From NCBI GenBank assembly GCA_030762895.1, contig CM061062.1, forward strand, positions 285,878,397 to 285,942,396: DNA of 64,000 bases, written 5' to 3'. A program made the translations under genes and the position numbers. The notes beneath the pieces were generated by a model, which did not search any database, had not been told where the DNA came from, and saw only the letters and a program-made list of their open reading frames with translations. The DNA is from Sophora flavescens. Its lineage: Eukaryota; Streptophyta; Magnoliopsida; Fabales; Fabaceae. This document shows, in pieces, positions 37,274 through 49,790 of this stretch (position 1 is its first letter; each line of letters begins with the position of its first letter).

Positions 37274-38160
37274 TGAAGTTATTGTTCTGGAATGCAAGAG
37301 GAGTGGCTAATCTTGACACACGGTTAGTACTCAATAATCTTATACAAGTTAATAAACCAGACTTATTGTTTCTAGCTGAGCCCTGGACGAATTTATATCA
37401 ATTTCATGACAGATTTTGGTCCTCTTTAAACCTTAGAGTTTTTGCTATAAATAACAGAAATGAGTTATTACCTAACATTTGGTGCATATGCTCTGCATCA
37501 ATTAATCCTACTACCATAGTTTCTTCTACACAACATGTCACTATTTTTGTTTTGTGGGAGAATCGGTTGGTTTATGTCACTACTATATATGTTGCAGCTT
37601 CTTATTTGGCCAGAAGGCGATTATGGCAGGAATTACAGCAGATTCAGCAGTCATTTGATGATCCATGGTGCTATATAGGAGACTTTAACACTGTCCTTGG
37701 GGCTCATGAACAAAGGGGCAGAAATCTGCCATCTAGAATCTCCTGTGAAGAGTTCAAATCTTGGTCAGATAGTTGTGGTCTCACTCATTTGCCAACGATT
37801 GGAGCAGAGTTCACTTGGTCCAATAATAGGAGAGGTCATGCCTTTACTGAGAAAAGACTTAATAGGGTTCTGTGCAATGATGCTTGGATAGAATTCTGGA
37901 ATAGCTCAGCTTGTTCTACTTTAACTAGAAGCAAATCGGATCATTATCCTTTGTTGCTAAGTCTAAACAGAGAATCAATTATTTTCAAGTCATCTTTTAA
38001 ATTTATGAAGATGTGGACTGACCACAAAGATTGTTACAAAGTTATGGAGGATTCTTGGAAGCATGAAGTTGTAGGCTGCCCCATGTTCATCCTTGCTCAG
38101 AAGTTGAGAAATTTAAAATCTGTTTTGAAGGTCTGGAATAAATTAAGATCATTTTGGTGA
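37273..38160 (+). pseudogene. LINE endonuclease domain
   Basis: This is the AP-like endonuclease that nicks target DNA. Residues expected at the active site are all visible: N in FWNARG (near the start), E in LAEPW, D and N in YIGDFNT (near 37675), and S-D-H in SKSDHYP (about 37930). The frame ends in TGA at 38158, after which homology continues in other frames (FF...KR-like text near 38360), so the ORF2 polyprotein is broken here. Confidence 0.85.
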
Positions 38161-38391
38161 TGTGCATTAGAATGTTAAGCAGGCTATGCAACATCTCAGT
38201 GACATTCAAAAGCAAATGCAGGTAACTGGTTACAATGAGGAGCTTGTGGTGTTGGAGCAAACTGCTCAAACTGATCTAAATAAAGCTCTTTTGATTGAAG
38301 AGCAGTTTTGGCATGAAAAGTCTAGGGTGAATTGACATACTAAGGGTGATCGTAATACAGCCTTTTTTTCAGAGTCACCAAGAGAATATCT

Positions 38392-39468
38392 ATGCTCAAG
38401 AAGGACAACATCATTCTGGATAAGCAAGTAGACATTGAATCTCATGTGCTAGATTTTTATACTAGTCTTTTTGCGTCAGATAATGATTGTAGAGACAATG
38501 GCCTAATTGATGAGGTGATAAGACCTAAAGTTTGTGCAGAAGACAATCAGAAGCTCACAAAACTTCCTTCTTGGGATGAGGTTAAAGATGCAATTTTCGA
38601 AATGAATGCCGAAGGTGCTCCTGGCCCTGATGGTTTTGGAGGAATCTTCTACCAAAGATATCGGGACATTGTTGGTAGAGATGTTTATAATGCAGTATTG
38701 CAGTTCTTCAGGCAGGGTTGGATTCTTCGGAATGTGAATTCCAATACCGTGGTTTTGATTCCAAAAACTCCAGGAGCTGATACTATAGGGCAATATAGAC
38801 CTATTGCTCTAGAAAATTATCAGTTCAAGATCATCACTAAGGTTTTGGCGGACAGGTTGGTAGAAGTGGCTCCAAAAATAATTTCAGAAAATCAAAGAGG
38901 TTTTATCAAAGGAAGGCAAATTACAGATTGCATTTGTGTTACTTCGGAGGCTATCAATCTTCTTGACAAAAGAAGCTTTGGGGGAAATATTGCAGTGAAA
39001 ATAGACATCAAGAAAGCCTTTGATACTATGGACTGGTCATTTCTCCTTAAAGTGCTTTCTTCTCTTGGCTTTGATTCCACCTTTTGCAAATGGATTGAAG
39101 TCATCCTACTTTCAGCCAAATTATCCATATCTGTTAATGGAAATTCAGTTGGCTACTTTTCTTGTAAAAGAGATGTTAGGCAAGGTGATCCACTATCTCC
39201 TTTGCTCTTTTGTTTAGCAGAAGATGTATTGAGTAAAGCTATCACTCATCTTCTCCGACAAGGAAAGCTCCTTCCTATGGCTAGTCCTAGAGGCTATCAA
39301 GTCCCTAGCCACGTCCTCTGTGCAGATGATATTTTAATTTTCTGCAGAGACACGAAAAAGAATATGGATAATCTAATGGACCTTTTCAAAAGGTATTCTG
39401 AATCCTCATGTCAGTTCATCAGTTGTGAGAAATCAAGGTTCTTCCATGATGCATTGCCTCAAAACTGA
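38392..39468 (+). pseudogene. LINE reverse transcriptase domain
   Basis: This is a non-LTR reverse transcriptase. Motifs in order are GPDGFGGIFYQ, LIPKTPGADTIGQYRPI, NQRGFIKGRQI, VKIDIKKAFDTMDW, RQGDPLSPLLF and the catalytic CADDILIF (about 39325-39350). It ends in a stop at 39466-39468. The thumb and connection text (LGVPLFKGKPRKF-like, 39520-39560) continues in another frame. The active-site aspartates are intact even though the polyprotein is not. Confidence 0.88.
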
Positions 39469-40269
39469 TTGGTTAATTTCTCTAACTCCTTGGGTTTTAA
39501 AGCTGGTCAACTACCATTCATGTATTTGGGAGTTCCTTTATTCAAAGGTAAGCCTAGAAAGTTTTTTTTTTGCACCCTATTGCTGACAGGATCAGAGTGA
39601 AATTGGCCTCTTGGAAAGGTGATTTCCTATCCTTTATGGGAAGGCTTCAGTTAGTTCAATATGTGATTCAGAGTATGCTAATTTATTCTTTCCATGTCTA
39701 TGCTTGGCCAAGTTCCCTATTAAAGTTAATAGATAGATACAGAAGAAAACAGTCACTGTTTCATGGGGAAAACTTTGTTCTCCTAATGATGAAGGTGGTT
39801 TGGGGCTGAAATCAATCAAGGATATTAATGATGCGTCAATGCTTAAATTATGTTGGGAATTGGTTTCCTCCAACATGCAATGGGCGGTCCTTACTCGTGC
39901 AAGGGTTCTGATCAAAGGAACTTACTTTCAACATCACAATTCTTCTTCTATTTGGTCAGGATTGAAGGCACATTTAAACATTGTTCTTGCCAACTGTAGA
40001 TGGCTTCTAGGTGATGGTTGTAGTATAAATTTCTGGAGTGATAGGTGGTTATCCCAGCCAATCTCTGATTTATTGCATTTTCCTCCAAGTATGAGTGGTT
40101 CTCTTAGTGCAAAAGTAAAGGACTTCATACAAGATGGCAAATGGAAGATTCCAAGCATTTTTGTTAACAGAACCTCTTCTTTGGTTGAGGAGATGAAGCA
40201 AATTGTCATTCCTAACTTTGTTGTAAAGGATGTTTTGATTTGGTACAGTAGTAATTCGGGTAAATTGTC

Positions 40270-41366
40270 TTAAAATGGAGCTTTCTCCTTGTTGCAGTGC
40301 AAGGGGCAAACGTATGATTGGGGGAAGCTAATTTGGTGCAATGCTATTCCCCCCTCCAAAATCATTCTTATTTGGAGACTAATCCATAACAAGGTTCCAA
40401 CGGATGAGAACTTGTGGCCTAGAGGATGCATTGTGGTCTCTATGTGTAGTCTATGCGGTTGTCATTATGAAACCAGTTTGCATCTATTCTTGCACTGTAG
40501 ATATGCAAAATCTCTTAGGGCCTGGTTTGGTAATTGCATTTCTGTGAACATTAATGTTTCCTCTATTTCTTCTATTATGGCAACCTGCAATCATAATTAG
40601 AGTCCGATCATGCATGATGTTGTTTTGGCAGGCATAGCATTTGTTATCTCAGGTATCTGGTATAGCAGGAACCAGGCACGATTTCAGAACAATTTGGTTC
40701 ATACTGGCACAACAATTAATCTGATTAGTGCAAACATTTCTCTAGCAGGTAATCTGTCGTCTAGTTTTTCTTTTGGGAGTTCTGATGATATGTTAATTTT
40801 TCAGCAGTTCAAAATTCGTGCTATCCATCCAAGAGCTCCAATGATTAAATAAATCATATGGAAACCTCCTTCATTCAATTGGATCAAGTGTAATACATAT
40901 GGAGCGGCTAAAGGGGCTCCAGGTTTAGCCGCTTGTGGTCGTTTGTGGTGGTATTTTCCACGACAAATATGCTGCTACTCTTGGTTGTTTTGCTCTTAAT
41001 ATAGGCACCTCTTTTGCTTTCAATGCTGAGTTTCTTGGAGCCATAGTGGCTGTGGAAACTGCTTTCAAAAAAGGTTGGCATAGGCTTTGGCTAGAGTGTG
41101 ACTCAATGCTGGTGATTTCAGCATTCTCCTCTCCCGAAATAGTTCCTTGGAATTTAAAGAACAGATAGCTTAATACTATTGCTTTATCTAAGAAAATGTC
41201 CTTGGTTTATTCTCATGTTTATAGAGAGGGGAACACTTGTGCCGATAAATTGGCAAATTTTGGTTTATATACACCTGACATGGTGTGGTGGGATTTAATC
41301 CCTAGCTTCATTAGAGAAGACTTTGTCCAAAATAGGATAGGTCTTCCTAGGTACAGATTCAAATAA
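40270..41366 (+). pseudogene. LINE zf-RVT and RNase H tail
   Basis: 40289-40600 contains LIWCNAIPPSKIILIWRLIH and CSLCG...HLFLHC, the zf-RVT zinc-binding domain. From about 40860 an RNase H fold starts WIKCNTYGAAKG, where the usual catalytic Asp (KCNTDG) has become Tyr. After a frame shift near 40945 it continues AEFLGAIVAVETA and LECDSMLV, and ends near 41366 after EGNTCADKLANFG. A stop interrupts it at 41166. Confidence 0.8.
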
Positions 41367-41549
41367 TTTGCATGGGTTTTGGTTGATGTCCCCCCATAAT
41401 TTTGTATTCTTTATTCTTTCCTTTTTTCAATAAATTTTTGGTGCTGCATATGATTGGTAGTGTTAGGGGTGCCAACTAGTTGGGATGTCCAGCATTACAG
41501 TGATGCCTTTGTATACCAATTTTGTTTATAAAAAAAAAATCAAAGTATG

Positions 41550-42480
41550 TTAAAAACATAAAAAACAATATGATAGCTAAACATATCTTTAAAAAATGGT
41601 CAACTTGCATGGAAAAGAGAATAAATAAATCAAGTAGATTTTCAAGAGAGAATAAAAATGATACATAACAAATAAATACATTTTTTAGAAATGATTAACT
41701 TGCACAGGCCGTAAAGGAGAAGTAATTAAAAAAGAGAATAAATCGAATATATTTAAAAAAGAGAATAAAAAAAATAATATGATATATGGATATATTTTTT
41801 AAAAAAAATGTTTAACTTGCACGGGGAAATATGATTAATAAATCAAATAGATTTTCATGAGAAAATAAAATAATAATATGATAGACCAATTTTTTAAAAA
41901 GGATTATTAACTTCAATAGGAAAAAGATGAACAATAAATCAAATAGACTTTGAAGAGAAAATTTTAAAAATCATATTATAAATAAATATATTTTCTAAAA
42001 ATGTTTAACTTGCACGAGAGAATGGTTGAAATAAATCAAATAGATTTGAAGGGATAAAAATAATAATATGAAAGATAAATAAATTTTATAAAAATAATTA
42101 ACTTGAACGGGGAAAAGAAAAGAAACAAATCAAATATATTTTCAAGTTAGAAGAAAATATAATATGATAGATATATCCTTCTCTGATATTCTTTTATGCC
42201 TTTGCACATCTTAACCTTTTATCGGGAAAAAAATGATAGACATGTCTTTTCTAGAAAAGGTTAATTTTCACGGGAAAATTGGAGAAATAAATCAAAACAT
42301 TTTTTAGAAAGATTTTTTTTTTTCATATGATATGTAATTATATTTTTTAAAAAATGGTTAAATTGCACGATGAAAAGAGGAGACAAAATCAAATAGATTT
42401 TCTAGAGAGAAAAACAAAATTCATATCATAGATAAATATGTTTTTTAAAAATAACATGCACGGGAAAAAGTTATCTATGA
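41550..42480 (+). repeat. Degenerate tandem array, about 95-bp period
   Basis: A unit containing AACTTGCACGGGG-like and AAATCAAATAGATTTTC-like blocks and an A/T-rich spacer recurs. The AACTTGCA anchor is at 41602, 41697, 41814, 41909, 42007, 42100, about 42263, 42360 and 42453. Most intervals are 93-98 bp, with irregular ones of 117 and 163 bp. Copies are clearly diverged. It begins just after the LINE A-tail. Confidence 0.8.
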
Positions 42481-45204
42481 TTCCGGGTGTGATTTGGTTT
42501 ATAGTAATTTTCATGTTAATGACATGCATTTTTAATGTTTTTTTTTTTTTTGAGGTGCAGCACCCAGATGTTTGTGGATCAATGCTGAGGTGCAAAATCT
42601 GAGGTATGTATTCACTTTCTCTTCGATTTCTTCCCTCTCCATTTACTTGAAAATTGCAAATGAGAAGTTTGATGAAAGCTTATCTTTGTGGGTACTATTG
42701 TACATTGTTTGGAAATGTTGCATATTTGTGTTTGGAAATTTTTTCTGCCCTCAAAGCTGCTCTCTTTAATTTTTCTGTGATGGGATTGTACTTTGCTCAG
42801 TTTGTCTTATTGTGGTCATTTCTACTAAGAAAATCTGAAACTTGATCATGAATTTTTTGCATAACAAAGTTGTTTATGTTTCAGTAGCTACTTATCTAAT
42901 TGGACCAAGAATGTTTTCAATTGCTTCATTATGTGCCTGTTTCTCGTATAAGTTGGAATTTAGAACAATTAGAGCAAGTGGAATTGTCAGGGTATGATAT
43001 TGTAGACAAACACATGATATCTGACAGCTGTAACTATAGTATAGGTGCCTCACTTTTTTTTTTTTTTCCAACTTGGTTTAATACCTGACAGATATTGTAG
43101 ATTCCATGGAAGTCACCCTAAGGTACTTGAGTCCCGTAACCCTTCAAAATAAAGAAACATAATAAACTATAAGGATCAACTCTTCCATAGGCCTTTGGAA
43201 TTGGACTCCTACTAAACCAGAGAAAGTATCACCTTATATCGCTACCAGTCTCCGATCACTTGGCCCGTGGAGAAAAATAATGTCAACTCTCTACAATACT
43301 CAACTCAACAATCTCACATTTTCTTTTCCTATATCAACATTTTGAAGTTGACACATGGAAATACAAGAAGAGGTTGAATTGTGTTTCTTAACATATTTTT
43401 CAAACACTTCTTTTGAAAAAAGTTTTGCACGCAAGCAAGAAGTAAATACACGCAAGAAAATCCTTCTTAGAATAAGGTTAACAAAAATCAATATCAAATC
43501 CCCACAATTAGTAATAAAAATAATTTAAAAGAGATACGGGATAAGAGATTCACAACACAAGGATTTATTCTGGTCCACTCTCTTCCAACTAAGAGCTACG
43601 TCCAGTCCCTTCTACTTGAAGGTTTTCTCCACTATAATCTAATAGCTTATAAGTATTCTTTTACACTTGCCTGTTCAGGCTTACAATCAAACAAGTATTT
43701 AATACCTCTTCAGGCACTCAAGTATTCTTTTTACAAATAAGCCTCTTCGGACTCTCTAACTTAAGATATGAAAAGAGTTTAATCTAAGAACTCACTATGT
43801 CTGAGAATATGAAGGTTTAAGATCCTATGTGATTACAGAGAATAATTTCAAGAGAGGTTTTGACAGAGTTTTAACACTTTGAATTTTCAGAGCTCCGTTT
43901 TCTTCTTTACTGTGATCGTCCAATATTTATAAATGAAGGGCAGTCTCAACTCTTGTTTCTTCAACGGTCATCAAGATGTATCCGTTTAGAAATAGTATTT
44001 AATGTTGAGATATGTTGTCTGATAACTTGATATGTATTCAGCAAAAAGAGCTCTGGGTTATCAGAAATGCTCAAAGTGGTACTGTAATTTCTCTGTTGTA
44101 CCCGAAAGTTACCTTTTGTCTTTCCTTCTTTGTACTGAGTCATTTTTGCAGCAGCTTGTGTCGGAGTACAAAGGTATTTGTGTAATCGATAGTACTATGT
44201 TTCTCTTACCAATGAATATAGTATAAACATTTAAAAACAACCAAGGTAAAGAAAGCATTTAAAGCATATACATTTAATAAACAATCATTTGAAATAAAGG
44301 TTCTGAGTAGACGAGTTCAAAAGAATTGCATCTTTGGACGTGTGTTCTTAACTTTGAACATGCCAGCTGAGTAGTCTATTACTAGAACGTCTAGAGTTTT
44401 ACCGAGTGGACTAGTGTTAGATAGATTAAAGTTTACCGGGTAGTCTACTTTGCATATCGTCTACCTTTTATCTGGTAGTCTACTTTGCAGATCGTCTACC
44501 TTTTATCGGGTAGTCCACAAATCTTTGGACTTGTTATTTTAACCTTGCTATTTTCTCACGAGTTAGACTAGCGGCTCGTCTAGCAAGCTCAGTGTTGATC
44601 AACGATAAGCATTTGGGTTTATTAAAGGAGTTTTGGATTTGCATTCTCGTCTAGCGATATAAGAACAATCCTACACACTTGAGTAGACGAGTTAGATCAT
44701 AAACATAATTTTCGTATATAAATTTAATCTTTTTGTTAATATCAGTATTTTCCAGAGATTATTAACCATGACTACTTTGGTTCCAATACATTTCAATGTC
44801 AAAAGCAACAGAACCTTATACCTATTGAGAAAGCAACTACATAGTAGAAAAACTTATTCTTTGATAGTGAAGAGCTCGAAGCTTCAGTAAGTCCTCTCAG
44901 GCTTATTTTTTTTCCACTTTTCTTTCTTTATTTTCACTTAATATTATTTTTCATTCAAGCTTTGATGATCATTAACAAACAAGTCATACATATGATTTGT
45001 TACATTAGTTCTTAGACAGTTCTTTTATTTTCTTGGATAAAAGCGGTCTTAGCCCAACAACACAGTTATAATTAATACAATCATATCATTATGGCAGCAG
45101 CTTCACTGTTGCACTTTTGCTTATATGAGGGCTGGACAATATTTCGAATGATGAGGCTTTTTACTTTGGCAGCATCTTTGCTGTTGCACTTTTGCTTATG
45201 GTTC
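42481..45204. other. Intergenic region with no clear gene
   Basis: Low-complexity and A/T-rich DNA, with poly-T runs near 42540 and 43055. A 35-bp minisatellite sits at 44438-44518. The block 43300-44700 has the look of an old LTR or other repeat, but I could not define ends. Confidence 0.5.
44438..44518 (+). repeat. 35-bp minisatellite, 2.3 copies
   Basis: TAGTCTACTTTGCA-led units begin at 44441 and 44476 and a partial unit at 44511. The CTAGAC/GTCTAC word also recurs in the flanks (44384-44700). Confidence 0.85.
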
Positions 45205-46101
45205 GGAATTCTTGGACTTCTTGATCACCCCTTCCTGCCCACTTTATATTCTTACTTTGAAACTGACAAGTTTTACTATTTGGTCATGGAGTTCTGTAGT
45301 GGAGGTGATCTTCATTCTCTTAAACAGAAGCAACCTAACAAGTGTTTCGCTGAAGAAGCTGCAAGGTTAGTGACTTACAATTTCGGTTCTTTTATTTTAT
45401 CATTTCCATCTTCTATTTTATGAGTACTTTACCTTGGTCTGGGATTCCACCATATTGGTGAACATACATTCTTTGGCATCTTACTAGGGCAAGGTTGCAT
45501 TTTATTTTGTTCAGTTTAAATCTATTCTATACTGCATTTCATTGATGGCTAAATGAAAAGACATGATAAAGTGATGTTTTATTATCCATTTAATATGAAA
45601 TAAGGTTTCAGAGGCTTAGAGCATTCACTAAAACCAATTGTTTCTAACATTTGTCCTCTTTTTAGGTCAAGGTGTAAGATTATATCAATATTAGAGGCTC
45701 CACGACATATTTTTATAACCTCTTTCCCCTGGAATCTGTATACTGCATTTCATCTATTATTATTTCACGCTTCTACATATTTTTACAAGAAACTCAAAAG
45801 TAGTTGTAACTTGATATAAGTTTATCAAATATGCTTGTCCTCACATTTGCATCACTAAATTGAACTTAATCTGTCTTTAATTTTATATGAGGAAATATAT
45901 TTAAATCCTTTATCCATTAACAATGAATGGTATTTTTGTTCTACTTTTATAACTTCTGTTAACCATTTGACTATAGCAGATTTATGTGTGTAAATCAATT
46001 TAATAATTTCATATCCAAATTTCTTTATTGTGATAGGTTTTATGCTTCGAAGGTTTTGTTAGCTCTTGAGTGCCTGCACATGCTTGGCACTGTATATCTG
46101 T
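45205..46101 (+). pseudogene. AGC-type (AGCVIII, D6PK-like) protein kinase pseudogene
   Basis: Two exon-like pieces match a plant AGC kinase, the group that includes D6PK-type regulators of auxin transport. 45205-45365 encodes [20 protein letters not shown], then [15 protein letters not shown] and EEAAR, which is the N-lobe end and hinge. It stops at an AG|GT donor. After a 671-bp intron with an AG acceptor, 46037-46101 gives FYASKVLLALECLHMLGTVY, then loses the expected RDLKPEN catalytic loop. The ATP-binding lobe start, catalytic loop and DFD motif are missing. A 35-bp direct duplication (45094-45128 and 45168-45202) precedes the first piece. Confidence 0.75.
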
Positions 46102-48016
46102 GTTTTATGACTTATGTTTATTAATCTTTGTTTCTATCCCTTGTGTTTTGTCTTTTGAGTTTTTTTTTTTAGTTTTTTTTTTTTGCTATTGTTCTTTTCA
46201 TGCTTAGTCAACTTGAATGTACTTCCACATCGATCATATATCAACAATGCTAATAAACATAATTTGTATATGGAAGGCTTAAAAAAGGTAGCACAACTTG
46301 CATATTTTCATTGTGCATTGACCCATGCTTTAGAATGTATTCTTCATGCTCAATTTGCAGGACATCTTCAATCCCAACGACACAGTGAATACTTTTGGCC
46401 ATAATGGTTCCATTAGCAAGCTGGATTCATATAGGTAAAGATGCATTTGTCCATGATTGAATTTTTATTTTTGCAGTATTTTATTTGGTTGATTCTATAG
46501 TGTACCTTAATAGGATAGGATTCCAAGATTTCTATTTTTTCTATGCCCACTATCTTTTGAGTTTGCAAAAAAGGAGAAGCCATGTTACTTAACCTCATTG
46601 TCATATGATCTCTTTCTCTTGCTTCAAATATGAAGAATTAATCTTTTCTCTCCAGGTTTTGCACCTAAATGTTAAAATTACTTTACTAGATAAGGAGGTC
46701 AAGGTTGTTTGGGGGAGGGAACATGGTTTAAAGTGATCAGAAGGTTATGGATTTAACTCTCCCAACTAGCATAACTTTACTAGATATTTCTTCTCTTCAA
46801 ATTCTTTATGTTGCATGATCTTTAATGTAAGCAATTATCCTTAATTCCTTACAGCTGTAGGTCAAAGATTTAGTGTCAATTGTTGACCTTTGATTGCAAG
46901 TTCTTATGCTCCATCTAAAATTTTGGATTCTAAGAAAACAATCCTTAATCTTTTGCAAAGTTCAAGATACTGAAAACATCATTTTTACTCATCTATTATC
47001 TGTTATATATACAAAACTCAATAATCTCCCACTATTGAAGACACACATGTCACCCTATAATATTTTCATTATTATAAAAATGTGTTCAGCTCCTAAGAAA
47101 AATAAAAGAAGGCTCTAGAAACAAATTTCCCCCACCCAAAAAATAGAAGATTCTGGACCAACAATATATTTCAAAGCCTAGGACCATGTATTTTTGAATG
47201 CCACCATAAAAACCATCAAACTCCAAATTACCTTAAAACACAACCAAAAGTCGCCCATCCTCTTTTGAGCATACAACCATAGTTCAAAATTTTTAGCTAT
47301 TAGCAATTAGCAATATAATAGATAGCTTTTAGAAGCCACTATTCATTTCCTGATTGTTACTATATTATTGAGAAATTGATGGAATGATCTTAGAATTATG
47401 GTTTCAATACAAATTACAAAGTTGCTCCATGCATATATTTTGCTTTGATAAAGGAATGCCAAGAATTCAAGAAATATATGAGCATAAAAAATTTGTAATA
47501 GCTCTTTGTTATTCAACTGACAAATTATATTGACGTCCTTATTAACTCTATTTCTTAGTTTGTAACACTTATTCATTTTTTTTGGCAAAGATTCTATTTA
47601 CTAAGATTTGTTCAATAAACCGATCCTTTTGTTCAGAATGCTTATTGGTAGAGAATATCTTTTTTTTAGTGGTAGAGAATATCCTTTGTGAATCATAGTT
47701 GAAAATAGAAATAAATATGCTCTGGGACGTAATCAAGATTTTCAACATAAAATATTTACCCTTGCAATTCATAATTTCAAGACATCTCTTTTTTTATTAG
47801 AATCTTCTCTTTATACACTTAATAACACAAACTTTATTTTGCCTTTTTTTTTCTCGATTGTACTTTCTCAATTTCATAGAAATAACGTCAAAGAAAATAT
47901 ATGCTCCATAAAAGAAACTCAAACTTCTGCTTGCTTTAATGATGGAAATACACTTTAAATATAATGTAAGACTACAACTTAATATACCGTGTTATGGATG
48001 TTGAAGCTCTTTATTA
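46102..48016. other. Intergenic region with scattered repeat fragments
   Basis: Mostly AT-rich. A 74-bp stretch, 46361-46434, is bounded by TTTGCAG and GTAAAG like an exon (DIFNPNDTVNTFGHNG in one frame), but I do not recognise it. 46690-46790 resembles the SINE-like unit at 24671 (a GGTTATGGATTTAACTC word and an ACTAGCATAAC word). No gene is supported. Confidence 0.45.
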
Positions 48017-48312
48017 CTCCCTCCATTCCTTAATATAAGAAACAAAATCCTAAAACACACAGACCAAGGAAATGCATTGAAATGAGCTAATTGTAATTAA
48101 TATTCATATAAATTTCCAAAAATACCCCTTCTAATTAATGAACAAACTCACTTGTATGTAAAGTTGATATATCTCGTAAATATAAATCTTATTATAAATG
48201 AGGATAATATTGGAAATTAGCATTTACCATGTGTGAAAATTGATACATGTTTTTTATATTTTGGACCCAAAAAAAGTACCAATTTGTTTCTTATATTAAG
48301 GACCGGAGGGAG
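48017..48312. mobile_element. Stowaway-like MITE (296 bp)
   Basis: The ends are inverted repeats: CTCCCTCCATTCCTTAATAT on the left, and its near complement ending GGAGGGAG on the right. TA dinucleotides flank both sides (48015-48016 and 48313-48314), as expected for a mariner-type element. It has no coding capacity. The CTCCCTCC-type end is common in plant Stowaway MITEs. Confidence 0.85.
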
Positions 48313-48475
48313 TATTAGACTTTGTGGTATTACATATAGCATATGTTTTTGGAAAACATGTATAATATTTGTTTTTATTTTTTACCAGTTTAATTGATAT
48401 TTAATTTTAAATAAATATTTAATTATATATAAAAGTAATTTTAAAAACATAAATAAAAAATCAACATGACCGATG

Positions 48476-48509
48476 ACCCGTGCTGACACCACGGGTACCA
48501 TTCTAGTTG
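48476..48509 (+). mobile_element. Helitron-like 3' terminus (second)
   Basis: A perfect 7-bp stem, ACCCGTG and CACGGGT around a 7-base loop, is followed by ACCATT and then CTAG|TT. This is close in form to the one at 23598-23634. The 5' end was not found. The Stowaway element lies upstream, possibly inside the same Helitron. Confidence 0.5.
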
Positions 48510-49374
48510 ACTATTAAAACTTAATTTTCCATAACTTGCTTTGTATAGATGATCTTCTATGCAAATAAGATGGATATAATAGAAAAAGAAGTATCCTGTA
48601 AAGAAAACAAAAAATTGTCCAAAATACATGTATGTCTATTAAAAATTTATACTCCAATACTTCACCTATTTCAATACTTTTCTTTGTATCCTTATATTTT
48701 TCTATTTCCTCTACCTAATTCTCTTTTACAAATTCAGATTTGATTGAGTTTTTGTTAATTATTCTATACCCCTGTTATCAATGACCAATTTGGATAATTT
48801 TGATTGGTTTAGTTCAGTGAGAAATTTTAAGCAACCTAATTGATGTATGTTTTCAGATGTAATATTTGCACTTGAAAAATAGATTGAACTTAATTTTCAT
48901 ATGAACATGTAATTGAGAGTGCTTTTGTTAAATAATTTTAAGTATGTTTGTTCAAGTTTTTCATAAAAATGTTTTTTTTAAAAAAAATCATTTTAAGGTT
49001 AACATCATCAGAAGCTACATGCAGCAGCTTTTGGAAATAATCACTTGCAATAGAAGAGAGAGAAAAGTTTAAAAAGCACGGTACTAATAGGAATGTTGCA
49101 AATATAACCCTTATGCCCCTGGTGCCTTTTCGTCTCTTTCCTTCCCCATCACCAGGTCTTCTTCCGTAGCATCTTTCTTCTTCATATTCCAAGCAGCAAC
49201 AATTTGTCAAGTTTACATCTCTTCATCTCACTTGCGGTAGTGGACTGGTTTAGGGGTGGACATCGATCGGCTATGGTCGGTTTCGGATGACTCGCCTCAG
49301 TTTTGGACATCAGAAAACGTGACCTATTCCCGTCCGATCGAAGCTTCGGTTTGAGCGGGTTCGGATTAGGTGGG
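48510..49374. other. Intergenic, nothing recognised
   Basis: AT-rich up to about 49040, then more GC-rich before the LTR at 49375 (GGTCGGTTTCGG-type words at 49280-49370). I see no coding region or repeat boundary. Confidence 0.5.
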
Positions 49375-49413
49375 TGTAACACCCCGATTTTTACTGTTCT
49401 TCGATAACAGTAA

Positions 49414-49524
<111 letters not shown>

Positions 49525-49626
49525 AAGTATAATATCTCATTCTCCAACTATCATTCTCTAACACGGTCCAAATCAGCATCATCCTATGTGTCATCCATAC
49601 CATGCAGCATGAAGGAAGGGTTAACT

Positions 49627-49790
49627 GGGCATGTCTTTTTTTTTTGTGAACCCGGATATCCTCCGGACGGGAGCCAGAGACTAATCCCTTGAGGTATTGA
49701 GATTCATTTAAGGGGTTGACCTCTCCCAACAGATGCTCTTCCATGCTCATGAGCCAGGAATTGAATCCCTGACCACATGTCTTAATTAGG
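49627..49790 (-). mobile_element. SINE-like sequence
   Basis: Read on the minus strand it has a box-B-like GGGATTCAATTCCTGG and runs into an A-rich end (the T run at 49627-49638). It is inserted in the LTR region. Box A is not obvious, so the call is tentative. Confidence 0.45.

Larger units (their letters stand above)
36530..41540 (+). mobile_element. L1-type LINE, near full length, decayed
   Basis: In order it has an ORF1-like stretch, AP endonuclease, reverse transcriptase, zf-RVT cysteine domain, RNase H and a 3' tail that ends in an A run (41529-41538). This is the arrangement of plant L1-like LINEs with a terminal RNase H. The frame changes at least five times. The left boundary is uncertain and I could not identify target duplications. 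Confidence 0.82.

Noticed and set aside
42559..42604. Exon-like stretch (PRCLWINAEVQNLR) between an AG and a GTATGT
   Set aside because: It faintly recalls an MT-A70 methyltransferase motif, but the match is too short and no neighbouring exon supports it.
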